Assembly (NCBI RefSeq): GCF_024346455.1
Contig: NZ_JAGQCY010000010.1
Coordinates: forward strand, 60,107 to 124,106
Reading direction: 5' to 3'
Origin: Cyanobium sp. Aljojuca 7A6
Lineage (GTDB): Bacteria > Cyanobacteriota > Cyanobacteriia > PCC-6307 > Cyanobiaceae
Length of the DNA: 64,000 nucleotides
Made by a program: the position numbers and the translations under genes. Within the stretch, counting starts at the first letter, position 1. Every line of letters starts with the position of its first letter. The notes beneath the pieces are model-generated. The model was not told the DNA's origin, did not search any database, and saw nothing but the letters and a program-made list of their open reading frames with translations. Shown here piece after piece: positions 23,140 to 31,327 of the stretch.

Positions 23140-23913
23140 ATGGCGCACGCTCTTGTCTTCGTACTGGCCCCTGAAGGTGCCCTGCCCGGTGATGGCGTGG
23201 CCTGGGCCGATCTCCTGGCCGCCCAGCGCCTGGGCGTCGGCAGCGGTGTTGCCTTGCGCATGTACCGCGCCGGAACGCCAACCGAGCAAAACCTTGACGA
23301 CCTGGTCGCTTCGGGCCAGGCCAACGTCAGTGGTGCCGACCCGTTTGAGCCCCTTCGCAGCGACCCCTGCCAGGACAGATCCTCCCCCTCCCCTGGGGCT
23401 GGGTCCGTCCGCAGGCTGATCTGTGACGCCTTGGTCCCCCATCTGGAACCCCGATCCCTCTGGCTCGGGGCCTACGAACTCAGCGGTCCCGAGTTGCAAG
23501 ACACCGGCCATCCGGCAGAGCGTCTTGGCATCGAGACGATCCGGTGCCTTGATCAGTTCTCCCTGAGGGAGGCCGACAACGAAACCTGCTGGTTCTATCC
23601 CACCGAAAATGGTGACTATCTCTGCTGGGAGAACCAACGGTCCCTTGGTCTTACACCTGGATATCCAGCCGATCCCTGCATTCAGCAGGGCAAGATCCCC
23701 TACGAACGCAGCGACCTGAGGCTGCTTTGGTCATTAATGGCCGACGATCAGGCCCTGACCTGTGTTGGGCTCACCTACCAGAGGCGAAGGATCGAATGGC
23801 CCGTGGTCGCTGCCGATCCTGAACCGTTCGCCACCTGGACCTCGTTTCGGGTCGACAGCATGGCGGATGACAACTACCAGGAAATGTCCAGCATCACCGT
23901 CTTCCCCAGCTGA
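23140..23913 (+). CDS. Hypothetical protein
   Basis: 257 residues with no signal peptide or membrane segment. The first 45 residues are Ala/Leu-rich (ALVFVLAPEGALPGDGVAWA). A low-complexity Ser/Pro patch follows (RSSPSPGAGS), then a Trp/Tyr-rich region (ETCWFYPTENGDYLCWENQR). The C-terminus is acidic (SMADDNYQEMSS). I do not recognise the family. Its Cys residues are scattered and do not form an obvious metal site. It is separated from the hli gene by a terminator and converges on the DUF2973 gene. Confidence 0.65.
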   Translation: MAHALVFVLAPEGALPGDGVAWADLLAAQRLGVGSGVALRMYRAGTPTEQNLDDLVASGQANVSGADPFEPLRSDPCQDRSSPSPGAGSVRRLICDALVPHLEPRSLWLGAYELSGPELQDTGHPAERLGIETIRCLDQFSLREADNETCWFYPTENGDYLCWENQRSLGLTPGYPADPCIQQGKIPYERSDLRLLWSLMADDQALTCVGLTYQRRRIEWPVVAADPEPFATWTSFRVDSMADDNYQEMSSITVFPS

Positions 23914-23923
23914 CGAACCTCCT

Positions 23924-24136
23924 TCAGCTGGCCTGTTCGTAGAGTTGCTCGAGCCGTTCTCGGCTGAGGTCCACATAGAGAACCTCCTCCCCCGGGGCGG
24001 GAGCTTCAGGATGGGGTGGACGCTTAGCCGGCATTGTCGAGGCGCTGCGCAGGTTCTGGGTCATCAGTGCAAAGGCACCGCCGGCGATCACCGCGAAACT
24101 CACCATGTAAACAATGGGGAACAGGGCTTCCAGCAT
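23924..24136 (-). CDS. DUF2973 family small membrane protein
   Basis: 70 residues: one N-terminal membrane helix (MLEALFPIVYMVSFAVIAGG) and a soluble tail with the family motif GEEVLYVDLSRERLEQLYEQ. DUF2973 is a cyanobacterial family of unknown function. The gene is transcribed alone, with a 71-bp gap to the upstream PPOX gene, and TAATGTAAAGAT-like A+T sequence lies just before the start. Confidence 0.85.
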   Translation of the reverse strand: MLEALFPIVYMVSFAVIAGGAFALMTQNLRSASTMPAKRPPHPEAPAPGEEVLYVDLSRERLEQLYEQAS

Positions 24137-24207
24137 GGAACTCTCGCTTTGGACCCAGGCTAATGTAAAGATCTGTTAAACGTGGCTGCCGCTCCGGACC
24201 CACCGCC

Positions 24208-24801
24208 TCATGGGTTGAGCCACTCTTCCTGCCATCCCGTGTCAGCTCGCCAGCTGCGACGCCTGTGCGGGTGACCCACCAGCTCCAGCAGCTCCACCCG
24301 TTGCAGCTGCACCCGCAGCAGTTCGAAATGTTCCGGCCTCGGGGCGCCGTCTTGGAGTTCCCGTGGAAACGGCGCGTCTGGCTGCAGGGGTTCTCCCGGC
24401 GCCGGCCAGCCCCAGAGGGCGCGGCCCCTGGGGGTGAGGGCCTGCCAGTGGCGTTCCAGGGCCTGCCGTTCTGCGTCGCTTCCGAGCTGGAGCCGATGGC
24501 CCCTGAGGCGGAACTGGCAGCGGGCCCTCGGGAGCACCCAACAGAGTTCCAGTGGTGCCATCCCATTCAGTTCGCCGCTTTTGGCGCTGCGGCGGTCGGT
24601 GAGCAGATCGAGGCCCGTTGCTCCGGCCCAGCAGCGGAACACCAGCGTGCGCACCCGGGGTGTGCCGTCCCGGGCCAGGCTGGCCAGCTGCAGCCAGCGG
24701 GCCTGGGGGGAGCGTCCCTGTCGCTCCAGCGCCCCGCGCAGCAGCGGGCGCCAGGGGGGCAGGGGCTCGTCCAGGGTTGGCGAAGGGATGGGAACCGGCA
24801 T
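24208..24801 (-). CDS. PPOX-class FMN-binding protein (Alr4036-like)
   Basis: 197 residues of the pyridoxamine-phosphate-oxidase-like fold. ARWLQLASLARDGTPRVRTL is the first FMN-binding strand pair, DLLTDRRSAKSGEL is the phosphate-binding part, and CWVLPRARCQFRLRG lies in the core barrel. The family (Alr4036-type) is cyanobacteria/plant-typical and of uncertain substrate; it is distinct from PdxH, which has a different C-terminus. It lies 10 bp after the methyltransferase stop on the same strand, probably in one transcript. Confidence 0.87.
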   Translation of the reverse strand: MPVPIPSPTLDEPLPPWRPLLRGALERQGRSPQARWLQLASLARDGTPRVRTLVFRCWAGATGLDLLTDRRSAKSGELNGMAPLELCWVLPRARCQFRLRGHRLQLGSDAERQALERHWQALTPRGRALWGWPAPGEPLQPDAPFPRELQDGAPRPEHFELLRVQLQRVELLELVGHPHRRRSWRADTGWQEEWLNP

Positions 24802-24811
24802 CAGGTGTGGC

Positions 24812-25465
24812 CTACGGCGCGGGCCTTTCGGCCACCACGGCGAAGAACGGATCCCCCTGCCCCCCCAGCCACCCCTGGGGTCCCTCGGCCCGGGTTGACT
24901 CGGCGATCAGCTGCGGGGCCGGCCAGCCCTGGGCCTGCAGCACCCGGCTGATGTAAGCGAGGTGATCCCGATCGCTGCCGTCGGTCCAGATCTGGGGCGC
25001 CTTCTGGAAGAACATCCGGTTGGAGAAGGCCACGATCACCTGGCCGGCGGGACGCACCACCCGCAGCAGTTCGGCTGCCACCGGTTCGGGGCGCTGCAGG
25101 TACTGCCAGCCCGCCACCATCAGCACCGCATCCACGCTGGCGTCAGCCAGGGGAAGGTGCTGGTCCCTGTTGAGGTTCTGCAGCCAGTGGCGGTCCAGGC
25201 GGGGGTTCGCCGCCAGCTCGGCGTCGTTGAGGCCGTGGCCGATCACCTCCTCGTAGCGGATGTCCTCCGGCAGGTGACTCACCCAGCTGCTCATCAGATC
25301 CAGCACCACCGCGCAGGGGGGGATCCGCTCGCGGTAGAGCGCCGTGAGCCGGCGCCGGAAGGCGCCGTCGAGGTGCTGCACGAAGCGCGGCTCGGCATAG
25401 AAAAGACCATCGTCGGAGCCGTCCAGCTTGCGCCGCTCCGCTTCGTTCAGCACCAGCACCGCCAT
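24812..25465 (-). CDS. SAM-dependent methyltransferase family protein
   Basis: 217 residues from ATG 25465; the open frame extends far upstream but only as antisense to the VOC gene. A class I Rossmann core is visible: AVVLDLMSSWVSHLPED at motif I position, then LADASVDAVLMVAGWQYL and ELLRVVRPAGQVIVAFSNRM. Motif I lacks the usual GxGxG (LMSSW instead), as in the cyanobacterial and plant family I know with this segment. The substrate is unknown. It is divergent from the VOC gene and followed 10 bp downstream by the PPOX gene. Confidence 0.85.
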   Translation of the reverse strand: MAVLVLNEAERRKLDGSDDGLFYAEPRFVQHLDGAFRRRLTALYRERIPPCAVVLDLMSSWVSHLPEDIRYEEVIGHGLNDAELAANPRLDRHWLQNLNRDQHLPLADASVDAVLMVAGWQYLQRPEPVAAELLRVVRPAGQVIVAFSNRMFFQKAPQIWTDGSDRDHLAYISRVLQAQGWPAPQLIAESTRAEGPQGWLGGQGDPFFAVVAERPAP

Positions 25466-25519
25466 GGCTCTCGGGGATCCGTTCTGCTGCCATGGTGGCG
25501 AGCCGCGGCTGCTTCCGTC

Positions 25520-25912
25520 ATGACGTCCGCCGTCCCGTCGTCTTTCCTGGTGCTGGCCGCCGATGACCCCGAACGGCTGGCCGCCTTCTACGGCGCCCTG
25601 CTGGGGACGGACCCGCTGCAGGGATTCAGCCCCAGCCACTGGCGCCTGCTGGGGCCGGGAGAGCGCCGGCTGGAGATCTACGCCCCCTCCCGGAGGCGTC
25701 CCCGCCCCCGGGGCGAGGGCCGGCTGGCCCTGTGTTTCTCCCGCCCGGCGGGCGATGCGCCCCCCCTGCAGGTGCTCCACGACTGGCTCGCCGTGGTGCT
25801 GGCCCTGGGGGCGGTGGCGGTGGAGCCGCCGCGGCAGGAAGCCTTCGGGGCCGAGGCCTGGCTGGCCGATCCGGAGGGCAACCGTCTGCTGCTGCTGGTC
25901 AGCGGCGGCTGA
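25520..25912 (+). CDS. VOC (glyoxalase/bleomycin-resistance) family protein
   Basis: 130 residues from ATG 25520. The vicinal-oxygen-chelate pattern is visible: FLVLAADDPERLAAFYGALL at the N-terminus and EAWLADPEGNRLLLLVS at the C-terminus, the typical DPxGN motif. Metal ligands are not certain, so this may be a non-enzymatic VOC protein. Its 3' end overlaps the PfkB gene by 14 bp in convergent orientation. Confidence 0.87.
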   Translation: MTSAVPSSFLVLAADDPERLAAFYGALLGTDPLQGFSPSHWRLLGPGERRLEIYAPSRRRPRPRGEGRLALCFSRPAGDAPPLQVLHDWLAVVLALGAVAVEPPRQEAFGAEAWLADPEGNRLLLLVSGG

Positions 25913-26774
25913 GCCGCAGCTGGCAGGCGTAGGGCCCGCGGCCATCGAGGCAGGCCGCGCCGCAGTGGGCGCCGAGGCTGATGGCCTGTCCCAGATCCCA
26001 GCCGGCGGCCAGGGCCGTGGTGACGCCGGCGGCGAAGCTGTCGCCGGCGCCGTAGGCATCCCGCACCGGCCCCGGGCGCGGCACGGCGGCATAGCGGCCG
26101 CCGGGCATCAGCACCCCGCCCCGCTCCGCCTCGGTGCCGATGTAGAGCGAGGGCGCCGGCGCCAGATCCCCGGGCCGGTAGGCCTCGCCGGGGTCGGCGG
26201 CGCTGCCGATCAGGGCGTCGAGGGTCACGCCCGCCTGCCGCAGGGCCGCCAGCCGGACCCTCGGGGTGGCGGCCAGCACCCGGGCCCGCCGGGCCAGCCG
26301 CAGCCCGCCGGCATCGGTGGCGGTGACGAAGACGCCGTCGGTCTGAGCCAGCCGCTCCCAGGGCAATCCATCGGCGCCGGTGGGCATCAGCCGCTCGCCG
26401 ATCACCGTGATCGTGCGCTCGCCGCCGGCGTCGATGAAGGTGAGGCCCCGCCGGGTCGGCGCCTGGCGCCAGGCGATGTGCAGCTCCAGCCCCAGGCCCT
26501 CGAGCTCTTCGGCGGCCCGGTGCCCGAGGGGGTCGTTGCCCAGGGCCGTGAAGAAGGGAATCCGCTCTCCCGTGAGACGGGCCATCTGCACGGCCACCAC
26601 GGCGCCGCCGCCGGCGGGGAGCTCACAGAAGTCGTCGGCATGGAGGATCTCGCCGGCTGCCGGCAGATGGTCCACGCCGATGAAGCTGACCATCTCCACA
26701 TGGCCCACCACCGCCAGGGCCAGCGGGGGCAGGGCCGGCAGCGCCGCCAGGGGCAGGGGGACGATCGGCTCCAT
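25899..26774 (-). CDS. PfkB family carbohydrate kinase
   Basis: 291 residues of the ribokinase/PfkB fold. The N-terminal region AVVGHVEMVSFIGVDHLPAA and GGGAVVAVQMARLTGE form the sugar pocket. DAYGAGDSFAAGVTTALAAG is the C-terminal signature with the catalytic Asp and anion hole. The sugar or nucleoside substrate is not evident. It begins directly after the stop of the ABC permease (0-bp gap), so it is the last gene of that operon, an unusual partner for an exporter. Confidence 0.92.
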   Translation of the reverse strand: MEPIVPLPLAALPALPPLALAVVGHVEMVSFIGVDHLPAAGEILHADDFCELPAGGGAVVAVQMARLTGERIPFFTALGNDPLGHRAAEELEGLGLELHIAWRQAPTRRGLTFIDAGGERTITVIGERLMPTGADGLPWERLAQTDGVFVTATDAGGLRLARRARVLAATPRVRLAALRQAGVTLDALIGSAADPGEAYRPGDLAPAPSLYIGTEAERGGVLMPGGRYAAVPRPGPVRDAYGAGDSFAAGVTTALAAGWDLGQAISLGAHCGAACLDGRGPYACQLRLSRR

Positions 26775-27563
26775 TCAGCTGGAGGCGGAGGTGTAGAAGC
26801 GCAGGGCGAACTGCCAGAACCAGCGGCTCAGCACCACCGAGGCGATGGCCACCGCGCCGCCGGCCAGCAGCCAGGGGCCGGAGGCCCGCCCCAGGATCGC
26901 TTCGGCGGGCACCGTCGTGAGGAAGGCCACCGGCACGATGAAGGTGAAGAAGGCCCGCAGGCCGGCCGGGAAGGCACTCACCGGAAAGCGTCCTGCCACC
27001 AGCACGCTGCGCAGCACCTCGGTGGCGTTCCAGATCTTCACGAACCAGATGCTGCTGGCCGCCAGCACAAACCAGAGGCTGTAGAGGATCAGCAGGCTGG
27101 CAACCAGCATCAGGGCTGCCGCCAACAGGGTGAGGGGCGCCGGGGTGGCGCCGGCCTTCCAGGCGGCGTAGCCGATCAGGCCGGCCCCCATGGCGATGCC
27201 AGGCAGACCCCAGGGGGAGACGGTGCGGGCCGACAGCCAGAACTGGCTGTCGATCGGCTTGAGCAGGACGAAATCGAGGCTGCCGGTGCGCACGTGGGCC
27301 ACGATCGTGCTGAGGTTGGGTTGCAGCAGCGTGCTGGTGACCCCCTCGAGCAAGGTGTAGACCCCCAGCACCACCATGGCCCCCTCCCAGCTCCAGCCCC
27401 CCAGTGATTGGCCGCGCCCATAAAACAGTGACAGCACGAAGATGCTGCCGACCAGATTGCCGGCCGTGGCCACCAGCTCGATCAGGAAATTCGCCTGATA
27501 TTCCAGTTCCGCCGTCAGCGAGGCGATCCAGAAGATGCGCAGGGTGGAGAGATACCGGCCCAT
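26775..27563 (-). CDS. ABC-2-type exporter permease (COG3694-like)
   Basis: 262 residues from ATG 27563, which overlaps the TGA of the upstream permease in ATGA. An upstream start at 27605 is less likely. Six hydrophobic segments are visible, including GAMVVLGVYTLLEGVT and the C-terminal AGGAVAIASVVLSRWFWQFA. The segment VRTGSLDFVLLKPIDSQFWL is characteristic of this ABC-2 permease group. It forms the membrane part of the exporter together with the preceding permease and the ATPase. The transported molecule is unknown. Confidence 0.9.
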   Translation of the reverse strand: MGRYLSTLRIFWIASLTAELEYQANFLIELVATAGNLVGSIFVLSLFYGRGQSLGGWSWEGAMVVLGVYTLLEGVTSTLLQPNLSTIVAHVRTGSLDFVLLKPIDSQFWLSARTVSPWGLPGIAMGAGLIGYAAWKAGATPAPLTLLAAALMLVASLLILYSLWFVLAASSIWFVKIWNATEVLRSVLVAGRFPVSAFPAGLRAFFTFIVPVAFLTTVPAEAILGRASGPWLLAGGAVAIASVVLSRWFWQFALRFYTSASS

Positions 27564-28375
27564 CAGGCCCCCATGGCGGAATAGTGGCGCAGCCCCCGGC
27601 GCCACAGCAGCAGATTGATCGGCAGCAGCAGAGCGGCCCAGGCGGCCATGACCGCGAAGCTCTGGCCCACCGCCACCGGCTCACCGGCCAGGATCCTGGC
27701 GGGCACATCAATCATGTAAGGGAAGGGGGTCCAGAAAGCGACGTTGCGCACCGCCTCGGGGTAGAGCGCCAGGGGGGCCACCAGCCCCGAGAGATACAGA
27801 TAGGGGAGGTAGAGGAGCCGTTCCAGGGCGCTGGCCTTCTCGCTCCAGAAGCACACCATCGTCAAGGTGAACTGCATCAGGAAGCGCAGGGCGAAGGCGG
27901 CCAGGGTGGCCAGCACCGTCAGCAGCAGCGATGAGAAAGACGGCCACCAGAAGGCGGCGGGATAGAGAAGGAAGAACAGACCCACCAGCATCGCCACGAA
28001 GGGCAGGCGGGTGGCCTGCTCCGACAGGTGGGCGGCCACGTAGCGCCACACCAGCGGCAGGGGCTGCAGCAGGTAGGGCGACAGGCGGCCGCTGAGATTG
28101 TCCTCCTCGAAGGTGTACATCACCCAGACGATCGTGAACTGCCGCACCACGAACGCCGCCAGGAAGTAGCGGGCCAGCTGGAGGGAGCTCATGCCCAGCC
28201 CGTCGCCGGCATCGACGGCGCTCCAGAGGCCCAGCATGATGAAGGGCAGCACCCCCGAGAGGGCCCAGAGCACGATCTCGGCCCGGTACTCGAGCATGTA
28301 GGCGTACTGGCTGGAGAGCAGTACGGCGGCGATGCGGCGGCCATGGCCCAGCCGCTGACGCAGGGCCACCCTCAT
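27563..28375 (-). CDS. ABC-2-type exporter permease (COG4587-like)
   Basis: 270 residues and six membrane segments, beginning VLLSSQYAYMLEYRAEIVLW. EEDNLSGRLSPYLLQPLPLV is the group's typical cytoplasmic motif, and NVAFWTPFPYMIDVPARILAG lies near the end. Its ATG overlaps the ATPase stop by 4 bp, and its stop overlaps the next permease ATG, so the three exporter proteins are translationally coupled. Confidence 0.9.
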   Translation of the reverse strand: MRVALRQRLGHGRRIAAVLLSSQYAYMLEYRAEIVLWALSGVLPFIMLGLWSAVDAGDGLGMSSLQLARYFLAAFVVRQFTIVWVMYTFEEDNLSGRLSPYLLQPLPLVWRYVAAHLSEQATRLPFVAMLVGLFFLLYPAAFWWPSFSSLLLTVLATLAAFALRFLMQFTLTMVCFWSEKASALERLLYLPYLYLSGLVAPLALYPEAVRNVAFWTPFPYMIDVPARILAGEPVAVGQSFAVMAAWAALLLPINLLLWRRGLRHYSAMGA

Positions 28376-29355
28376 GCCAGGGCCCCCTGATGGAAGAGCC
28401 GGCCGATGATGTCCTCGATCGGCGGGTCGGACACGGAGAGATCGACCACGGCCAGATCGGCCAGCAGCCGTCCCACCTGCTCGGTGAGCCGCTCCCGCGG
28501 GATCAGCAGCCGCACCTCCCGGCCCTCGATGGCCTCCACCTCGCCATAGCTCGCGAAGGCGTCGGCCCCCATGGGCTCGTGCAATTCGAGGCGCACCTCG
28601 CGGCAGGGGGCCAGGCGCTGGGTGAGCGTTTCCAGGCCGCCGTCGTAGAAGAGGCGGCCTTCGTGGATCAGCAGCACCCGGGGGCAGAGGGCGGTGATGT
28701 CGGCCATGTAATGGCTGGTGAGCAGCACGGTGGCGCCGAAGCGGCGGTTGTAATCGGCCAGGAAACTGCGCACTCTGGCCTGGGCGTTCACATCCAGCCC
28801 CAGGGTGGGTTCATCGAGAAAGAGCACCGCCGGACGGTGCAGCAGGGCCGCCAGGAGCTCCGCCTTCATCCGCTGACCGAGAGAGAGCTTGCGCACGGGC
28901 CGGCGCAATTCATCCCCCAATTCGAGCATCTCCGCCAGCTCGGCGATGCGACGCCGGCTTTCTGCTGGGGGAATGCCGTAGACGGCGGCATTGACCCGCA
29001 GGGAATCCAGCGGCGGCAGATCCCAGATCAGCTGTTGCTTCTGGCCCATCACCAGGGTGATCTGGCCGAGGAAGGCCGCCTGGCGGCGATGGGGCAGGCA
29101 GCCAGCCACCTCCACCGTGCCGCTGGTGGGGTGGATCAGCCCCGTGAGCATCTTCAAGGTGGTGGTCTTGCCGGCGCCGTTGGCCCCGAGGAAGCCGACG
29201 AACTCGCCTGGCTCGATCGAGAAGCTCACATCCCGCACGGCCTCGATCGTGCGTTCGCGGCGGTTGACGAAGTGACGCAGGGTGCCGGCCAGTCCGGGTT
29301 GCTTGTCGGCCACCCGATAGGTCTTGCCGAGGCCCTGCGCGCGGACGATGGCCAT
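28372..29355 (-). CDS. ABC transporter ATP-binding protein (COG4586-like)
   Basis: 327 residues from ATG 29355. Walker A GANGAGKTT, Q-loop region LVMGQKQQLIWDLP, signature LSLGQRMK (in place of LSGGQ), Walker B VLFLDEPTLGLD and the switch His in LTSHYMADI are all present. A C-terminal domain of about 80 residues (VRLELHEPMGADAFASYG) resembles that of drug/polysaccharide-exporter ATPases. It powers the two ABC-2 permeases downstream. An upstream frame extension to 29520 has no family similarity. Confidence 0.93.
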   Translation of the reverse strand: MAIVRAQGLGKTYRVADKQPGLAGTLRHFVNRRERTIEAVRDVSFSIEPGEFVGFLGANGAGKTTTLKMLTGLIHPTSGTVEVAGCLPHRRQAAFLGQITLVMGQKQQLIWDLPPLDSLRVNAAVYGIPPAESRRRIAELAEMLELGDELRRPVRKLSLGQRMKAELLAALLHRPAVLFLDEPTLGLDVNAQARVRSFLADYNRRFGATVLLTSHYMADITALCPRVLLIHEGRLFYDGGLETLTQRLAPCREVRLELHEPMGADAFASYGEVEAIEGREVRLLIPRERLTEQVGRLLADLAVVDLSVSDPPIEDIIGRLFHQGALA

Positions 29356-29414
29356 GCGGACGGGCTTGGGGGCGAGCCACACCCTATCCAGGGCCTTGCC
29401 TGAGGGAGCGGGCG

Positions 29415-29675
29415 TCAGGCGGCTTCCGGGCACCAGCCAACACCGCCCTGGAGAGGGTCGATCCAGCAGGGACAGCGCTGGGTGAGGTGGTCGCCGTGGC
29501 AGATCAGGGCCTGACGCCACTGGCAGCTGAGCAGGGGCAGGTTATCGGCCCCTGCGTGGTGTCGGAACCAGTGGCAGGTGAGGCAGACGCGCCGGCTGCG
29601 GCTGGGTAGCAGCTGCTCCGGCCCCAGATAGGGCCAGGAGACGAGGGCTGGGGTGCATGGCGGGAGGGAGGACAT
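29415..29675 (-). CDS. Cys-rich conserved cyanobacterial small protein
   Basis: 86 residues. The core contains CLTCHWFRHHAGADNLPLLS followed by CQW, then LICHGDHLTQRCPCW. The spaced Cys/His residues (CxxC...C...C...CxC) suggest a zinc or Fe-S site. The family is widespread in cyanobacteria with no assigned function. It is 59 bp upstream of the ABC ATPase on the same strand, and a LexA-like palindrome lies 12 bp before its start. Confidence 0.8.
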   Translation of the reverse strand: MSSLPPCTPALVSWPYLGPEQLLPSRSRRVCLTCHWFRHHAGADNLPLLSCQWRQALICHGDHLTQRCPCWIDPLQGGVGWCPEAA

Positions 29676-29687
29676 GACCGGACGGCA

Positions 29688-29701
29688 AGTACGTCCGTAC
29701 T
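29688..29701 (-). promoter_or_regulatory. LexA-box-like palindrome
   Basis: AGTACGTCCGTACT, a perfect AGTAC-N4-GTACT inverted repeat. It differs from the cyanobacterial LexA consensus RGTACNNNDGTWCB at one degenerate position (C for D). It ends 12 bp upstream of the Cys-rich gene start, almost the same spacing as the umuD box at 62662. Confidence 0.5.
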
Positions 29702-29833
29702 AGCGTCTTCTGGCTCGGATCGCCAGTGTGCCGTTTCCTGTCCCGCTGACATCTCTCCGGTCCCACCACGGATTCCCTGTCGGGGGGCCACAATCGACCA
29801 TCGGGGCAGCGCGCCGTTTCTCTTGCCTTCTCC

Positions 29834-30661
29834 ATGCTGATCCGGCTCGGTTGCGAACTGACTCTTTCCTGCTGGGCCCCGACACCGGTGCTGGCCCTGG
29901 TCCATCCCCACAGCAGCCGCCTTGAGGATCGGGTCGGGCCGGAACGGTTGTGGTTGAGCCCGGATCGGATCGCCGAGGTGCTTACCGACGCCGACGGCAA
30001 CCGTGCCTGCCGCTTCATGGCCTCCGCCGGCAACACCACCCTGGGGTTTGAGGTGGTGGTAGCCGATGACGGCCATCCCGATCCGGTGGCAGCGGATGTG
30101 GGCGAGTGCCCGGTGGGGGGCCTGCCGATCGTCACCTACCCCTATCTCAACCCCAGCCGCTATTGCGACACCGATCGCCTGGCCCAGGTCGCCTGGGGGC
30201 GCTTCGGTGGTGTCCGGCCCGGCTGGGCGCGGGTGCAGGCCATCTGTGACTGGGTGCATGAACAGCTTCGCTTCGACTACGGCGCCGCCAGCAGCGACAA
30301 GACCGCCCACGACGCCCTGCGGGAGGGGCGCGGCGTCTGCAGGGATTTCGCCCACCTGGCCATCAGCCTCTGCCGTTGCCTCAACATTCCAGCGCGTTAT
30401 TGCACCGGCTACCTGGGTTACTCGGGCGTTGAGGCCCTGCCAGATCCGATCGACTACTCGGCCTGGTTCGAGGCGTTCCTCGAGGATCGCTGGCATGTCT
30501 TCGATGCCCGCCACAACACCCCACGGATCGGCCGGGTGCTGATCGCCAGGGGTCGGGACGCGGCGGATGTGCCCTTCCTGCGCTCTTTCGGCGATCACCA
30601 GCTCACAGGATTCCACGTCATCACCGAGGAGATGGAGCCCCCCGAGAGCCCGCACCACTGA
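29834..30661 (+). CDS. Transglutaminase-like protein lacking the catalytic His (paralog 3)
   Basis: 275 residues with the same architecture as paralog 2: an N-terminal beta domain (about 1-90) and a transglutaminase core. Cys169 (GVCRD) and Asp224 (HVFDARHN) are kept, but the catalytic His position is Ser209 (DYSAWFEAF). The FSAW/YSAW variant is common in COG1305 proteins, so this is a recurrent subfamily and not a local mutation. Such proteins may use another base or act as non-catalytic binders. It stands alone, divergent from the LexA-box operon. Confidence 0.9.
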   Translation: MLIRLGCELTLSCWAPTPVLALVHPHSSRLEDRVGPERLWLSPDRIAEVLTDADGNRACRFMASAGNTTLGFEVVVADDGHPDPVAADVGECPVGGLPIVTYPYLNPSRYCDTDRLAQVAWGRFGGVRPGWARVQAICDWVHEQLRFDYGAASSDKTAHDALREGRGVCRDFAHLAISLCRCLNIPARYCTGYLGYSGVEALPDPIDYSAWFEAFLEDRWHVFDARHNTPRIGRVLIARGRDAADVPFLRSFGDHQLTGFHVITEEMEPPESPHH

Positions 30662-30923
30662 GCGCTTGATGGATCCCCTACCCCTCTGCGTTGGGCGGCG
30701 TCTGCGCTGAAGTGTGGAGAAATCCTGCGCTGCGGCGGCCCACCCGACTCAGGGGGCAGAATCCCCTGAGTGCTGGAACGGTCGAACGCGTCGATCGGTT
30801 CTTGATGACAGTCGACTGAGGCACCGGCAGGCCCTACGGAGTCCATCGGTGCCCCGTCACCGGAACGGGGGTTCAGGAGCAACTCCCAGTGGGCTCTACC
30901 AATGGATTCGCTCAGAGTTAACA
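30662..30923. other. Intergenic leader region with alternative hairpins
   Basis: 262 bp with no gene. It contains a perfect inverted repeat ACTCAGGGG-N7-CCCCTGAGT (30747-30771). It also has two overlapping, mutually exclusive stems, CGGTG/CACCG (30847-30862) and CCCCGT/ACGGGG (30852-30870). No U-tract follows any of them. Confidence 0.4.
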
Positions 30924-31253
30924 ATGGGGTTACGGATTGACGAGGCCACATTCCTGGAGCGAGCCATCTCTCGATTCGGCGCCAGATACGACTATTCCCA
31001 GATGACCTACAAGAGTTATCGCACGCCGATCAAGATTCGTTGTGTCGAACATCCTGTCAGGGAAGTCGTGATCACACCCGAGCGCCATCTCCAGACCACC
31101 GGGGGTTGTAAGTACTGTCTTCGGAATTACCGCAATCAGACCCTTGAGCGGGTTCTCAGAATGGAGTGTGAGAGCTCCGAGCTTCCTGCTCCCCTGCTGC
31201 CGCGGGCTCCGCAGGAGCCACCTGTGGCAGGCCAGAAAAGTAAAGCTGTGTGA
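30924..31253 (+). CDS. Small zinc-finger-like protein (DUF723-like pattern)
   Basis: 109 residues from ATG 30924. The pattern [20 protein letters not shown], then CVEHP, then [11 protein letters not shown] resembles the repeat seen in DUF723/homing-endonuclease-associated and phage-like proteins, with two zinc-ligand pairs (CxxH and CxxC). The C-terminal 35 residues are Pro/Leu-rich. Without a nuclease motif it is more likely a small nucleic-acid-binding protein. It lies 75 bp upstream of cpcL on the same strand. Confidence 0.65.
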   Translation: MGLRIDEATFLERAISRFGARYDYSQMTYKSYRTPIKIRCVEHPVREVVITPERHLQTTGGCKYCLRNYRNQTLERVLRMECESSELPAPLLPRAPQEPPVAGQKSKAV

Positions 31254-31327
31254 GGGATCGGGCCGCCGGCCCAAGCTCACTTTTGATCTTCGGTATCTTT
31301 CCGGGTCATTCTCCCCTGAAGTCCTTC

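Noticed and set aside
25563..27407. A 614-codon frame on the + strand rich in Gly/Gln/His
   Set aside because: Antisense to the PfkB and ABC permease genes; low-complexity composition typical of a GC-rich shadow frame.
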